A DNA stretch of 64,000 bases from Mycobacterium sp. 1164966.3 (GTDB taxonomy: Bacteria > Actinomycetota > Actinomycetes > Mycobacteriales > Mycobacteriaceae): positions 1-64,000 of the forward strand of contig NZ_LZSG01000032.1 of assembly GCF_001665395.1 (NCBI RefSeq), written 5' to 3'. Positions 54,987-64,000 of this stretch are shown piece after piece (the first letter of the stretch is position 1; each line of letters starts with the position of its first letter). The position numbers and the translations under genes are program-made. The notes beneath the pieces are model-generated. The model made no database searches. It was not told where the DNA came from and saw only the letters and a list, made by a program, of their open reading frames with translations.

Positions 54987-56738
54987 ATGTTGACCCTTGC
55001 ACTCATAGGCCTGGTCGGGGGCCTGATCACCGGCATATCCCCCTGCATCCTGCCCGTGCTGCCGGTGATCTTCTTCTCGGGAGCGCGCACGGTCGCCGCT
55101 GAGCCGACCGCGTCAGAGGCCCCGGACGCTGTTGCGGTCGCGAGCAAACCGAAAGCTCCCCGTTCGGAGGCGCAGCGCCCGTACCGGGTGATCGGCGGGC
55201 TGGTGCTCAGCTTCAGCCTGGTCACCTTGGCGGGCACGGCGTTGTTGTCGCTGCTGCACATCCGGCAGGACGCGATCCGCTGGGTGGCGCTGGTCGCGCT
55301 GGTGGCGATCGGCGCCGGGCTGATCTTTCCCCGCTTCGAGCAGTTGCTGGAGCGGCCCTTTTCCCGCATCCCGCAAAGACAGATCCGCACCCGCGGCAAC
55401 GGGTTCGGTCTGGGCCTGGCATTGGGTGTGCTCTACGTGCCCTGCGCGGGCCCGGTGCTTGCCGCCATCGTGGTCGCCGGGGCCACCTCGACGATCGGTG
55501 TCAATACCGTCGTACTCACGGCTGCGTTCGCGGTCGGTGCCGCCTTGCCGTTGTTGGTGTTCGCACTTGCGGGTCGGCAGGTGGCAGCTCGGGTGAGCGC
55601 ATTTCGGCGCCGCCAGCGCGAGATCCGGATCGCGGCCGGGGTGGTGACGATCCTGCTGGCGGTGGCACTGGTGTTGGACCTGCCTGCTGTGCTGCAGCGG
55701 GCCGTCCCCGATTACACCAGCGCGTTGCAGCAACAGGTCGGCGGCTCGAACCAGCTACGGGAGAAGCTCAATCTCGGTGGCATCGTCAACGACCAGAACG
55801 CGCAACTGTCGAATTGCACCGAGGGAGCGGCCCGACTCGAAATGTGCGGCCCCGCACCAGATATCAAGGGCATCGCCGCCTGGCTGAACACTCCCGGCAA
55901 CCAACCGGTCGACCTGCACTCGCTGCGCGGACGGGTGGTGCTGATCGACTTCTGGGCGTATTCCTGCATCAATTGCCAACGCGCCATCCCGCACATCGTC
56001 GGCTGGTATCAGGCCTACAAGGCTGCCGGCTTCGAGGTTATCGGCGTGCACACACCGGAGTACGCGTTCGAAAAGGTGACCGGCAATGTAGCGGCCGGGA
56101 CGGCCGACCTGGGCATCAAATACCCTGTCGCGCTTGACAATAACTACTCGACGTGGACGAACTATCGCAACCGGTACTGGCCGGCCGAATATCTGATCGA
56201 CGCCAACGGAACGGTGCGGCACATCAAGTTCGGTGAGGGCGACTACGACGGCGCCGAGAGACTGATCAGGCAGTTGCTGCTCGACGCGAACCCCGCGGCC
56301 AAGCTGCCCCCGCCGGTGGGGGCACCGGACAACACGCCCACCCGAGGGTTGACGCCCGAGACGTATCTGGGGGTAGGCAAGGCGATCAACTTCGCCGGCG
56401 GCGGGGTGTATGACAGTGGCTCGGCGATGTTCAGCTACCCACCGACCCAGCCGATCGACTCGTTCGCGCTGAGCGGCCCGTGGAAACTGGACTACCAGGG
56501 CGCGACGGCCGACGGCGACGGCTCCGGCATCAGGCTCGACTATCGCGCCAAGAACGTCTACATCGTCGTCGGCGGCACCGGAACCGTGACGGTGACGCGG
56601 GACGGAAAGTCGGTGACCCTACCGGTCGGCGGACCCCCGACATCGCGCCAGATCGTCGCCCGGGACCAGGTGTCGCTCGGGACGCTCGAGGTGCGCCCCA
56701 GTCGGGGGCTGCAGGTGTATTCGTTCACCTACGGCTGA
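54987..56738 (+). CDS. dipZ: DipZ: CcdA-like membrane protein with thioredoxin-like and carbohydrate-binding-like domains
   Basis: 583 aa from the ATG at 54987 ([12 protein letters not shown]). The M. tuberculosis annotation (695 aa) has a longer start that is probably not real. DsbD-beta-like membrane part (about 1-230) with the redox Cys in SPCILP and VPCAGP, then a thioredoxin domain with the YSCINCQ (CxxC) site, ending with a beta-sandwich domain of about 150 residues. It carries electrons across the membrane to outside thiols. Adjacent to the mpt70-like gene, as in M. tuberculosis, but mpt83 and vapBC43, which precede it there, are absent. Confidence 0.94.
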   Translation: MLTLALIGLVGGLITGISPCILPVLPVIFFSGARTVAAEPTASEAPDAVAVASKPKAPRSEAQRPYRVIGGLVLSFSLVTLAGTALLSLLHIRQDAIRWVALVALVAIGAGLIFPRFEQLLERPFSRIPQRQIRTRGNGFGLGLALGVLYVPCAGPVLAAIVVAGATSTIGVNTVVLTAAFAVGAALPLLVFALAGRQVAARVSAFRRRQREIRIAAGVVTILLAVALVLDLPAVLQRAVPDYTSALQQQVGGSNQLREKLNLGGIVNDQNAQLSNCTEGAARLEMCGPAPDIKGIAAWLNTPGNQPVDLHSLRGRVVLIDFWAYSCINCQRAIPHIVGWYQAYKAAGFEVIGVHTPEYAFEKVTGNVAAGTADLGIKYPVALDNNYSTWTNYRNRYWPAEYLIDANGTVRHIKFGEGDYDGAERLIRQLLLDANPAAKLPPPVGAPDNTPTRGLTPETYLGVGKAINFAGGGVYDSGSAMFSYPPTQPIDSFALSGPWKLDYQGATADGDGSGIRLDYRAKNVYIVVGGTGTVTVTRDGKSVTLPVGGPPTSRQIVARDQVSLGTLEVRPSRGLQVYSFTYG

Positions 56739-56767
56739 TCCACAAATCGCGGTGGTCAATTCAAGAC

Positions 56768-56795
56768 CCATCCAAAGAGCATGTGGCTCCGAATC
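56768..56795 (+). promoter_or_regulatory. SigK-type promoter of the mpt70-like gene
   Basis: CCATCC (56768-56773) and CCGAATC (56789-56795) with a 15-nt spacer, matching the -35/-10 of SigK-dependent mpt70/mpt83 promoters as I recall them. It is about 39 bp before the ATG. This predicts SigK-RskA control, with Rip1 (52382-53602) as the site-2 protease. Confidence 0.85.
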
Positions 56796-56833
56796 GTTCA
56801 TGTCAGTCAATTCCTACTTCAGGAGCAACGCAA

Positions 56834-57439
56834 ATGAAGACCCACAGCAGGAAACTCAAGAAGTCATGTGCGGCAACCGGTTTCGCGGCAGCCGCAGCGG
56901 TAGGTCTCGCGCTGGTCGCCAGCCCGACGGCGGTGGCCAGCCCGTCGACCAATCTCGTCGGCCCGGGCTGCACGGCCTACGCGCAGCAGGTGCCGACGGG
57001 TCCTGGATCGGTGGCCGGGATGGCGAACGACCCGGTGGCGGTGGCGGCGTCGAACAATCCGATGCTGACCACGCTGACCTCGGCGCTGTCGGGCAAGCTC
57101 AACCCGCAGGTGAACCTCGTGGACACCCTCAACAGCGGGCAGTACACGGTATTCGCTCCGACGGATCAGGCGTTCAGCAAGCTCGATGCGGCCACCGTCG
57201 ATAGGCTGAAAACCGATGCGCCACTGCTGAACAAGATCCTGACCTACCACGTGGTGCAAGGTCAGCTGAGCCCGGCCCAGGTCGGCGGCACCCACAACAC
57301 GCTGCAGGGCGCGTCGCTGACGGTCACCGGTTCGGGTAACAACTTGAAGGTGAACAACGCATCGGTGGTCTGCGGTGGTGTGCAAACCGCGAACGCGGTG
57401 GTGTACATGATCGACACCGTCCTGATGCCCCCCATGTAG
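56834..57439 (+). CDS. mpt70: MPT70/MPT83-family secreted fasciclin protein
   Basis: 201 aa. ATG at 56834 with AGGAG 8 nt upstream. A signal peptide of about 36 residues has a basic start ([10 protein letters not shown]), a hydrophobic core and an AVASPS cleavage site. There is no lipobox Cys, so it is MPT70-like (secreted) rather than MPT83 (lipoprotein). The mature protein has [20 protein letters not shown] and the FAS1 domain [18 protein letters not shown], with [10 protein letters not shown]. Only one FAS1 gene is present, versus the mpt83-dipZ-mpt70 pair in M. tuberculosis. Function: cell-surface adhesion-type protein, role not settled. Confidence 0.92.
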   Translation: MKTHSRKLKKSCAATGFAAAAAVGLALVASPTAVASPSTNLVGPGCTAYAQQVPTGPGSVAGMANDPVAVAASNNPMLTTLTSALSGKLNPQVNLVDTLNSGQYTVFAPTDQAFSKLDAATVDRLKTDAPLLNKILTYHVVQGQLSPAQVGGTHNTLQGASLTVTGSGNNLKVNNASVVCGGVQTANAVVYMIDTVLMPPM

Positions 57440-57530
57440 TCACCCGTGGCAAAGTCCCCACAGCTGCGGGCGCACGATGTGCCAGAATGTCGTGAAATCT
57501 CCTATCAGGAATCCGACCGGAGGAATCGTC

Positions 57531-57788
57531 GTGGCCAGTACCGAAGTCGAGCACTACGACGGCGTCGACGTCGCCGAGGTGCCGTCCGCAGCGTGGGGAT
57601 GGAGCCGAATCAATTACCGCACTTGGCACATCACCGCGCTGGTCATCGTCGGGTTTCTGATCGCGATGGTGCTGTTCCGCAACCACGTCGGGCACGTCGA
57701 GGACTGGTTCGTGTACGCGTTCGCAGCACTGACACTCGTCGTAGTGATTCGTGACCTCTGGGGTCGACGGCGCGGCTGGATCAGATAG
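57531..57788 (+). CDS. small two-helix membrane protein (Rv2876-like)
   Basis: 85 aa from the GTG at 57531, which has GGAGGA 6 nt upstream; longer open frames lack an RBS. Cytosolic-looking N-tail (STEVEHYDGVDVAEVPSA), then WGWSRINYRTWHITAL, TM1 (ALVIVGFLIAMVLF), a short loop (RNHVGHVEDW) and TM2 (FVYAFAALTLVVVI) ending RDLWGRRRGWIR. It is in the place of Rv2876, next to mpt70. Function unknown. Its end overlaps the convergent DUF4097 gene by 8 bp. Confidence 0.8.
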   Translation: MASTEVEHYDGVDVAEVPSAAWGWSRINYRTWHITALVIVGFLIAMVLFRNHVGHVEDWFVYAFAALTLVVVIRDLWGRRRGWIR

Positions 57789-58599
57789 TCGCGGTTTCGT
57801 GCGCCGGCTCGGCGGCGCGGTGGATCCTGATGTCGCCGGACCCGCTGCGCACCTGCACGAGCAGGGTTTCGTCACCTTGCTGAGGGCCGTCCGCCGGCTG
57901 CAGCTGGCTGGTCACGTGTCCGGATCCGGTGGTGATGTCCAGCCGGGCCGCGGTGCCCTCGGCGACCCCGACCTCCACGTCGCCGCTGCTGCTGTGAGCC
58001 GAAACCGTGCCGGCCACCGCGGCGACGACGTCCACCGAGCCGGACGCGGAGCGTGACTTCACACTGCCGCGCAGCCGGTCCACCGTCAGCGAACCGCTGG
58101 CAGCCTTGAACCTCAGATTGCCGTCGAGGTCGCCGATCGCCACACTGCCCGAGGCCGTCGCGATGGACGCGTTGCCGTGCACGGCCCGCACGCTGACCGA
58201 TCCAGATGCACTGGTGGCCTTCAGCTTTCCGGCCACACTGTCGATTTCCACCTCACCGCTGGCGCCCGAGAACCGAACGTCGGCGTATTCGCCTTCGGCG
58301 CGCAAGCTGGCCGATGCCACCGATACGTGCAGACGCGATCCGGCCGGCAATCCGATCTCGATATCGGTGTCTCCGCCGAGAAAGCGCGGCAAGCCGCGTT
58401 TGGGAGCGGTGACCGAGAGCTTCCCGTCGCGGAAGTCCACGCGGGTGTGTTCGGCCGTCCAGACGTCGGAACCACGTGATTCGTCGCAGGGGCGCACCGC
58501 GACGACGGTATCGCCGCGATCGGTCGCGGCGATGCGCACCGAACCACCGGCGGCTTCGATCCACGCGTCGATCGCCGTGGGGGTCTGGAAAGTCGGCAT
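57781..58599 (-). CDS. DUF4097 family beta-strand-repeat protein
   Basis: 272 aa. The C-terminal two thirds consists of short beta-helix-like repeats with the pattern SASGSVxV/I (TSASGSVSVRAV, ATASGSVAIGDL, KAASGSLTVDRL, RSASGSVDVVAA, HSSSGDVEVGVA), a DUF4097 adhesin-like signature. No signal peptide. It is encoded 26 bp after a ribbon-helix-helix gene on the same strand, so the two form a two-gene operon not seen at this place in M. tuberculosis. Function unknown. Confidence 0.85.
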   Translation of the reverse strand: MPTFQTPTAIDAWIEAAGGSVRIAATDRGDTVVAVRPCDESRGSDVWTAEHTRVDFRDGKLSVTAPKRGLPRFLGGDTDIEIGLPAGSRLHVSVASASLRAEGEYADVRFSGASGEVEIDSVAGKLKATSASGSVSVRAVHGNASIATASGSVAIGDLDGNLRFKAASGSLTVDRLRGSVKSRSASGSVDVVAAVAGTVSAHSSSGDVEVGVAEGTAARLDITTGSGHVTSQLQPADGPQQGDETLLVQVRSGSGDIRIHRAAEPAHETATI

Positions 58600-58625
58600 T
58601 TTCAGTCTCCTGTTTGTTGAAGTTG

Positions 58626-59132
58626 TCAGCGCACCCAGCCGGTGACGCGGCGTCCGCCGCTACGGCCTGGGCCGTGCTGACTGCCCGGGTGAGCGGCTCC
58701 CTGGCTGGCCAGGGCAGCGGCGCGGACCAGCCAGGCGTTTATCGATGCGCCCTCGCGTCGAGCGGCGCCCTCGACCACTGTGCGCAGCCCTTCGGGAAGC
58801 CGCAGAGTGACGCGCCAGGTTCCGCCGTCGTCGTCGTATTGGGCGCCGAACAGATGGTTGGCGTTGTCGGTGTCCCCGGGCCCCTCGTCGACGGGGGCGC
58901 TGACGATGAACTCGGGGTCACGCCCGCGCAGCCGGACCTCTACGGAGCCCGGCGCCAGCTCACCGGTGATCTCTTCGGCGGCGGCCGACAGCACTTCCAG
59001 CAGTGCCAGCCGGACGGCCGAATCCAGCGGGGCACTCAGCCGGTCGGCCAGTTCCTGGGCAGCGGGACCGCCGGCCGCCGCGGCCACGCTCAGCTCGTGA
59101 CGGACAGCGTCGACATAGGGTTGCAGATCCAT
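58626..59132 (-). CDS. ribbon-helix-helix/HicB-like regulatory protein, partner of the DUF4097 protein
   Basis: 168 aa. The middle part GTWRVTLRLPEGLRTVVEGAARREGASINAWL is a ribbon-helix-helix (Arc/MetJ, HicB C-terminal) DNA-binding signature. The N-terminal 90 residues are helical (DAVRHELSVAAAAGGPAAQEL). A basic Gly/Arg-rich tail (GPGRSGGRRVTGW) could also bind DNA. It probably regulates its own two-gene operon. No HicA toxin is seen nearby. Confidence 0.75.
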   Translation of the reverse strand: MDLQPYVDAVRHELSVAAAAGGPAAQELADRLSAPLDSAVRLALLEVLSAAAEEITGELAPGSVEVRLRGRDPEFIVSAPVDEGPGDTDNANHLFGAQYDDDGGTWRVTLRLPEGLRTVVEGAARREGASINAWLVRAAALASQGAAHPGSQHGPGRSGGRRVTGWVR

Positions 59133-59192
59133 GGTGTCATGATGACACTATCCTGACGTCATAGCAAGTGTCATTCTGGTGCGATGGTGGCG

Positions 59193-60083
59193 TCAGGCTT
59201 TGCGGCGCACGCGGCGGTACCAGGCGCCCGCGACGACGCAGCCGACCAGTACGAGCAAAGCGACCACCCACGGCCATCCGCCGTGCTGGTGCACCCAGCC
59301 GGCCAGCGCACCTTGCAGGCGTCCGGCGGCGGTGATCACCCTGTCCTGGGGGTGCGCGTGCGCACTGAACAGGCGGACCTCGTAAAGGCCGTAGTAGGCC
59401 ACATACAGTCCGACGATCGCCAACAGCGCGCCGCCAACCCGGGTGACGAGGGGCAGGATTCGCCGCAGGCGGTCGGCCAGCGCCGAGCTCGCCGTAGCGG
59501 CAGCCACCGCAAGGACGCCGACGACCAAGGTCAGCCCGGCCACATACGCCACGTAGATGGCCACTGTTCCGAGGACCGAACCGCCCCGCAACCCGGCCCC
59601 CGTTACCGCGAGAAACGGCCCGATGGTGCACGAGAGCGACGCGATCGCGTAGCTGACGCCGTACCCGTACATGGAGCCCAACCGGGCCGTAGGGGCCCAC
59701 CGCGCACCGAGCGGTCGCAACACCGCCAGCCTTCGGCCCACCAGCAACCACACCCCGAGGCCCAGGAGCACCGCACCGACTACCACCGTGGCGTAAGGGA
59801 GGTAACGCTGTACCGTCGCGGCTGCCGATATGGTCAGCGCTCCGAACAATCCGAACACCGTCAAAAAGCCGAGCGCCATTCCGGCGGTGGCCGCCAGCGC
59901 CCGCCCCAACGGCGCCGATGCCCGCAGCAGGGCCGGACCGGTTCGATTCGCCGGTGATTGTTCGCCGGACTGCTGCCCGCGTACCACCAGAAGTAGGTAC
60001 GCGGGCAGCATGGCAAACCCACAGGGGTTCAGCGCTGCCACCAGCCCGGCGGCGAAGGCCAGACCGATCAGGCCGTGGTTCAC
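59193..60083 (-). CDS. CcdA/DsbD-type cytochrome c biogenesis membrane protein (Rv2877c-like)
   Basis: 296 aa. Begins MNHGLIGLAFAAGLVAALNP with the Cys in ALNPCGFAMLPAYL. Further on the second Cys is in SLSCTIGPFLAVTGA; these are the redox pair of CcdA-type electron carriers. About seven hydrophobic segments. It presumably carries reducing electrons across the membrane to the thioredoxin-like MPT53, encoded 15 bp upstream on the same strand. Confidence 0.9.
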   Translation of the reverse strand: MNHGLIGLAFAAGLVAALNPCGFAMLPAYLLLVVRGQQSGEQSPANRTGPALLRASAPLGRALAATAGMALGFLTVFGLFGALTISAAATVQRYLPYATVVVGAVLLGLGVWLLVGRRLAVLRPLGARWAPTARLGSMYGYGVSYAIASLSCTIGPFLAVTGAGLRGGSVLGTVAIYVAYVAGLTLVVGVLAVAAATASSALADRLRRILPLVTRVGGALLAIVGLYVAYYGLYEVRLFSAHAHPQDRVITAAGRLQGALAGWVHQHGGWPWVVALLVLVGCVVAGAWYRRVRRKA

Positions 60084-60098
60084 TGGACGTTCAGCAAG

Positions 60099-60608
60099 TC
60101 AGGACGTCAGGGCCGCAACCCGGCCGGACAACTCCTGTTGCGACATCGCCGACGTCGGGTTGTTGACGAACGTCGAACTGCCATCCGCCCGGTAGAACAC
60201 GTATGCCGGCTGCCACGGCACGTTGTACCGGGCCCAGATCGAACCGTCGGCGTCGTTGAGATTGGTGAAGTCCAGGTGATACTTGGAGACAAAGTCTTGC
60301 ATCGCACCAACTTCCGAGTGAGCCGCGATACCGACGAAGGCTACTCCCGGGTTGGCTGCGGATACCTGGCTGACGCTGGGAGCTTCGGCGTTGCAGAACG
60401 GGCACCACGGCGTCCAGAACCACAGCACCGCAGGCTTGCCCTGCAGAGTCGCGCCGCTGAACGGCGCACCGCTGAGGGTGCTTCCGGTGAACTGCAGACG
60501 GTCATCCGCGGCTGCCGCCCGCGGAGCGCTTACCAACGCAAAAAACAACGCGACCGCAAAGGCGGCCGCGGCAAACAACCTGAGCGGGGACATCAAGCGA
60601 AGAATCAT
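60099..60608 (-). CDS. mpt53: secreted thioredoxin-like disulphide protein MPT53
   Basis: 169 aa from the ATG at 60608 (MILRLMSPLRL), with GAGG 7 nt upstream; an ATG four codons upstream (60620) is the alternative. The signal peptide ends near SAPRAAAADD. The mature domain has VLWFWTPWCPFCNAEAP, a WCPFC (CxxC) active site, and the cis-Pro region WQPAYVFYRADG. M. tuberculosis MPT53 (Rv2878c) is a DsbE-like oxidase outside the membrane. It forms a redox unit with the CcdA-like protein downstream. Confidence 0.94.
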   Translation of the reverse strand: MILRLMSPLRLFAAAAFAVALFFALVSAPRAAAADDRLQFTGSTLSGAPFSGATLQGKPAVLWFWTPWCPFCNAEAPSVSQVSAANPGVAFVGIAAHSEVGAMQDFVSKYHLDFTNLNDADGSIWARYNVPWQPAYVFYRADGSSTFVNNPTSAMSQQELSGRVAALTS

Positions 60609-60772
60609 GACATACCTCATTTGCTGGTCGGATGTCTTGGATGACGTGCCAGCCGCCAGTTTGGTTCATTGCCGGTCGGCGGCATCGAGACTGCGGTGAC
60701 GGCGTGGTTGAGGCGGCTTTAAGCGCCCTCAGCGCAGCCTGGACGCCACGATTGCAGGCTCGATGCTCCGGC

Positions 60773-61873
60773 TCACTTCCCTTCGAAAGCCAGCTGGCCA
60801 CATGCGGCGCTGATTTCGCGGCCGCGCGTATCGCGAACCGTGCAGGACACTCCGTTCGACCGGACCCGTCGGACGAATTCGCGCTCCACCGCCTTCGGGC
60901 TGGCGTCCCAGTCGCTGCCCGGGGTCGGATTGAGCGGGATCAGGTTCACATGCACCAGCGGCCCCAGCACCCGATGCAACCGCTTACCGAGCAAGTCGGC
61001 CCGCCACGGTTGATCGTTGACATCACGAATCAGTGCGTACTCGATGGATATCCGCCGGCCGGTCAGCTCGGCGTAGTAGCGGGCGGCGTCCAGGGCTTCA
61101 GCGATCTTCCACCGGTTGTTGACCGGAACCAGCGTGTCGCGCAGCTCGTCGTCGGGCGCGTGCAGCGACAACGCCAGCGTCACACCGAGCCGCTCGTCGG
61201 CGAGCTTTCGGATCGCCGGAGCCAATCCCACCGTCGACACCGTCACCGACCGCGCCGAGATTCCGAAACCGGAACGCTCCGTGATGCGCCGGACGGCGGC
61301 CAGCACCCTGGGGTAGTTGGCGAGCGGCTCCCCCATCCCCATGAAAACCACGTTCGACAGCCGTTGACCGCCGAAGTCGTCGCGCAGCGCCGCGGCAGCG
61401 GCACGCACCTGCTCGAGGATTTCCGCAGTCGACAGGTTGCGGTTCAAACCGCCCTGGCCCGTCGCGCAGAACGGGCAGGCCATCCCGCAGCCCGCTTGCG
61501 AAGAGATGCATACCGTGTTCCGCTGCGGGTAGCGCATCAGCACCGATTCAAAGGTGGTGCCAGCAGGGTCGTTGACGGCCCGCCACAACGTCTTTCGGGT
61601 CTGACCGGCATCGCAGGTGACTTCGGCGGCCGCCGTGAGCAGGGTCGGGAACATGGTCTCGGCGACGCGGTCGCGAACACCGGCAGGAAGGTCGGTCATC
61701 TGCCGGGGATCGGCGGTGAGCCGGCCGTAGTAATGGTGTGCGAGCTGCTTGGCCCGAAACGCCGGCAGGCCCAGTTCGGCGACGACGGACGCGCGGCCCT
61801 CCGCGTCGAGGTCGGCGAAGTGCCGCGGCGGCTTGCCCCGGCGCGGCGCATCGAAGATCAATTCTTGGACCAT
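60773..61873 (-). CDS. rlmN: 23S rRNA/tRNA adenine-C2 methyltransferase RlmN
   Basis: 366 aa, complete. Radical-SAM motif CGMACPFC (CxxxCxxC); preceding block [10 protein letters not shown]; also [12 protein letters not shown] and the catalytic Cys in [19 protein letters not shown] near the C-terminus. It methylates A2503 of 23S rRNA and A37 of some tRNAs. In H37Rv the gene is annotated as two parts (Rv2879c/Rv2880c); here the frame is unbroken. The 150 bp upstream of its stop hold no other gene. Confidence 0.95.
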   Translation of the reverse strand: MVQELIFDAPRRGKPPRHFADLDAEGRASVVAELGLPAFRAKQLAHHYYGRLTADPRQMTDLPAGVRDRVAETMFPTLLTAAAEVTCDAGQTRKTLWRAVNDPAGTTFESVLMRYPQRNTVCISSQAGCGMACPFCATGQGGLNRNLSTAEILEQVRAAAAALRDDFGGQRLSNVVFMGMGEPLANYPRVLAAVRRITERSGFGISARSVTVSTVGLAPAIRKLADERLGVTLALSLHAPDDELRDTLVPVNNRWKIAEALDAARYYAELTGRRISIEYALIRDVNDQPWRADLLGKRLHRVLGPLVHVNLIPLNPTPGSDWDASPKAVEREFVRRVRSNGVSCTVRDTRGREISAACGQLAFEGK

Positions 61874-61886
61874 GACCTGTCCAGTA

Positions 61887-62807
61887 TCAGGGAAGCAGCG
61901 TGAACACGGTCCAGGTCGCCACGGCCGACGGCAGCACCCCGTCCAGCCGATCCATCAGTCCGCCGTGCCCGGGCAGCAGTCGGCCCATGTCCTTGATGCC
62001 GAGGTCACGCTTGACCTGGGACTCCACCAGATCGCCGAGCGTGCAGGTCAACACCAGCAGCAGACCCAGCAACGCGCCAACCCACAGCTCGCGGTGGGCC
62101 AGGAAATGTACCGTCAGGATCGTTGCGGTGATCCCGAACACCAGCGAACCGGCGAATCCCTCCCAGGACTTCTTCGGGCTGATTTTGGGAACCATCGGGT
62201 GCTTGCCGAATAGGACGCCCACGGCATAGCCGCCCACGTCGGATGCGACCACCGCGATCATCAGGCAGAATACCCGGGCCCACCCGTCTTTCGGGTAGAC
62301 CAGCAGGGCGGCGAACGAACCGAACAGCGGTACCCACGCGGCCAGGAATATGGTGGCCGACGTGTCACGCAGATAGTTCGACGGCGGCGCACCGGAGGCA
62401 TCCTGTGTGCGGTTGTCCTGCATGAACAGCCGCCAGATCATGCAGACCACCACCATGCCGCCGAAGCCGGCCAACGCGCCGACCGCGTGGTGCCACCAGG
62501 TCAGCCAGATGGTGACCTGCCCGCCGATCAGCAACGGGATGATCGGAATCAGGTATCCCTGTTCGCGCAGTCGCCGGACGACCTCATGGGTGGCCACCAG
62601 GGCGGCGGCGGAGCACAAAACCACCCACCAGCGCGGAACGAACAACAGAGTCGCGATGAGAACGCCGCCGATACCTGCGCCGACCGCGATCGCGGCGGGT
62701 AGGTTGCGTCCAGCACGCGACGTTCTCTTGGCCGGCTTCCGCGAGGTCTGATCGTCCCCCGGCGGCTCGTCGGGCGGACTGCCGGTACCGGCATCGGTGG
62801 TTGCCAC
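61887..62807 (-). CDS. cdsA: CDP-diacylglycerol synthase
   Basis: 306 aa. A Pro/Lys-rich N-tail (about 1-40) is followed by eight or so TM helices. The CdsA signature is at the end: [21 protein letters not shown], then [22 protein letters not shown]. It makes CDP-diacylglycerol from phosphatidic acid for phosphatidylinositol, PIM and cardiolipin synthesis in the membrane. It follows frr by 34 bp in the pyrH-frr-cdsA-rlmN operon (Rv2883c-Rv2880c). Confidence 0.96.
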   Translation of the reverse strand: MATTDAGTGSPPDEPPGDDQTSRKPAKRTSRAGRNLPAAIAVGAGIGGVLIATLLFVPRWWVVLCSAAALVATHEVVRRLREQGYLIPIIPLLIGGQVTIWLTWWHHAVGALAGFGGMVVVCMIWRLFMQDNRTQDASGAPPSNYLRDTSATIFLAAWVPLFGSFAALLVYPKDGWARVFCLMIAVVASDVGGYAVGVLFGKHPMVPKISPKKSWEGFAGSLVFGITATILTVHFLAHRELWVGALLGLLLVLTCTLGDLVESQVKRDLGIKDMGRLLPGHGGLMDRLDGVLPSAVATWTVFTLLP

Positions 62808-62841
62808 GGGCGGAGACGGACTTGGCTGCTGCTGGGGACCG

Positions 62842-63399
62842 CTAGACCTCCAGCAGCTCGCCTTCTTTGTGTTTGACCAACTCGTCGATCTGGTTGACGT
62901 AGTTGTGCGTGGTCTTGTCGAGATCTTTCTCCGCCCGGCCTACCTCGTCTTCGCCGGCCTCGCCGTCCTTGCGGATGCGATGCAGCTCCTCCATCGCTTT
63001 GCGGCGGATGTTGCGCACCGAGACGCGTGCTTCCTCACCTTTGTGTTTGGCCTGCTTGACCAGTTCGCGACGCCGTTCCTCGGTGAGCTGAGGTACCGCC
63101 ACCCGGATGAGCGTGCCGTCGTTGGTGGGGTTCACACCCAAGTCGGAATTGCGGATCGCGGTCTCGATGGCGTGCAGTTGATTCGCCTCATACGGCTTGA
63201 TCACGACGAGCCTCGCTTCGGGAACGTTGATGCTGGCCAGCTGGGTGATCGGGGTGTTGGTGCCGTAGTAGTCGATGGTGATCCGGGAGAACATGCCCGG
63301 GTTGGCGCGACCGGTCCGGATGGTCGACAAATCGTCACGGGCCACCGACACGGCCTTTTCCATTCTCTCCTCGGCGTCGAAGAGAGCCTCTTCTATCAT
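62842..63399 (-). CDS. frr: ribosome recycling factor
   Basis: 185 aa, the normal RRF length. It starts [20 protein letters not shown] with the long coiled-coil domain and contains [23 protein letters not shown] and [31 protein letters not shown]. It separates ribosome subunits after termination with EF-G. It lies between pyrH (15 bp upstream) and cdsA. Confidence 0.97.
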   Translation of the reverse strand: MIEEALFDAEERMEKAVSVARDDLSTIRTGRANPGMFSRITIDYYGTNTPITQLASINVPEARLVVIKPYEANQLHAIETAIRNSDLGVNPTNDGTLIRVAVPQLTEERRRELVKQAKHKGEEARVSVRNIRRKAMEELHRIRKDGEAGEDEVGRAEKDLDKTTHNYVNQIDELVKHKEGELLEV

Positions 63400-63414
63400 T
63401 TGCGCCGCTCCTTC

Positions 63415-64000
63415 TCAGGTGGTGACCAGCGTTCCGATCTTCTCACCAGCGACCGCACGGGCGATATTGCCATCGGTCAGCAGATTGAACACCAGAATCG
63501 GCATGCCATTGTCCATGCATAGACTGAACGCGGTGGCATCGGCCACCCGCAGGCCGCGGTCGATGACCTCGCGGTGACTGATCGCGGTGAGCAGTTCGGC
63601 CTGCGGGTTCACCCGCGGGTCCTCGGCGAACACCCCGTCGACCGCCTTGGCCATCAAGACCACGTCCGCGCCGATCTCCAGTGCCCGCTGGGCTGCCGTG
63701 GTGTCCGTCGAGAAATACGGCAGGCCCATGCCGGCGCCGAAGATGACCACCCGCCCCTTCTCCAGGTGGCGGACCGCCCGCAACGGCAGGTAGGGCTCGG
63801 CCACCTGGCCCATGGTGATCGCGGTCTGGACCCGGGTGACAATGCCTTCCTTTTCGAGGAAGTCCTGCAGCGCAAGGCTATTCATGACGGTGCCGAGCAT
63901 CCCCATGTAGTCGGATCGGGTGCGCTCCATACCGCGCTGCTGAAGCTGCGCGCCGCGGAAGAAGTTGCCGCCGCCGATGACGACCGCGACCTGCACGCCG
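63415..64000 (-). CDS. pyrH: uridylate kinase PyrH, C-terminal part (start beyond window)
   Basis: About 195 codons lie in the window; the 5' end runs past 64000. Amino acid kinase family: the frame includes [43 protein letters not shown], then [36 protein letters not shown], and ends [10 protein letters not shown]. It phosphorylates UMP to UDP. First gene of the pyrH-frr-cdsA operon. Confidence 0.96.
   Translation of the reverse strand, partial: GVQVAVVIGGGNFFRGAQLQQRGMERTRSDYMGMLGTVMNSLALQDFLEKEGIVTRVQTAITMGQVAEPYLPLRAVRHLEKGRVVIFGAGMGLPYFSTDTTAAQRALEIGADVVLMAKAVDGVFAEDPRVNPQAELLTAISHREVIDRGLRVADATAFSLCMDNGMPILVFNLLTDGNIARAVAGEKIGTLVTT

Overview
The window is chromosomal DNA of a slow-growing, non-tuberculous Mycobacterium. 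The evidence is the mycobacterial gene set (PE and PPE genes, mycothione reductase, EfpA, Rip1, an MPT70-type fasciclin protein, MPT53) and a backbone that I can align by memory, gene by gene, with M. tuberculosis H37Rv from about Rv2841c (nusA) to Rv2883c (pyrH).

Layout. 1-3068: partial 13E12/DUF222 gene, nusA-rimP, then a divergent lipoprotein/ferritin-like pair. 3079-13615: a long minus-strand run with proS, efpA, siroheme/cobalamin genes (cysG, cobB, cobO), a Mg-chelatase-like ATPase/VWA protein, a GNAT protein and mqo. 13720-16157: alpha/beta hydrolase and mtr. 16140-17874: a Fur-family regulator divergent from the nickel permease gene nicT. 17882-36331: a roughly 18-kb [NiFe]-hydrogenase island. 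It holds a small minus-strand operon (a Cas4/RecB-like Fe-S protein and a small hypothetical), hypAB, hhyS-hhyL (group 1h actinobacterial type), five accessory genes, a maturation protease, hypC, hypF, two SIS-domain genes, hypE, a second hypC, hypD, a DUF6390-type gene and a phosphatase-superfamily gene. 36443-40140: a small secreted hypothetical, a PPE gene, a 49-codon ORF and a PE-PPE pair. 40154-44400: Rv2857c-aldC-amidotransferase-glnA4, a gamma-glutamyl-amine type catabolic set. 44424-53602: alpha/beta hydrolase, cobQ, mapB, DUF1707 protein, penicillin-binding lipoprotein, GNAT, ispG and rip1. 53611-64000: dxr, dipZ, an MPT70-like gene behind a SigK-type promoter, a membrane protein, a DUF4097/RHH pair, ccdA-like, mpt53, an intact rlmN, cdsA, frr and partial pyrH.

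The most interesting signal is a 15-bp palindrome, TGCAA-N5-TTGCA. It occurs three times: between the Fur-family gene and nicT (16686-16700), upstream of hhyS (20591-20605) and upstream of the small ORF/PE-PPE cluster (38152-38166). It agrees with the Streptomyces Nur (nickel-responsive Fur) box as I remember it. In the nicT and PE/PPE cases it overlaps a -35 hexamer with identical downstream geometry. This suggests one nickel regulon: regulator, inner-membrane nickel permease, nickel enzyme, and a PE/PPE pair that could act as an outer-membrane nickel pore. The last step is inference.

The hydrogenase small subunit has CxxD in place of the usual CxxC (C25/D28), as in the actinobacterial group 1h enzymes that oxidise atmospheric H2. 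Compared with M. tuberculosis, which keeps nicT but no hydrogenase here, the island lies exactly between the nicT and Rv2857c orthologues.
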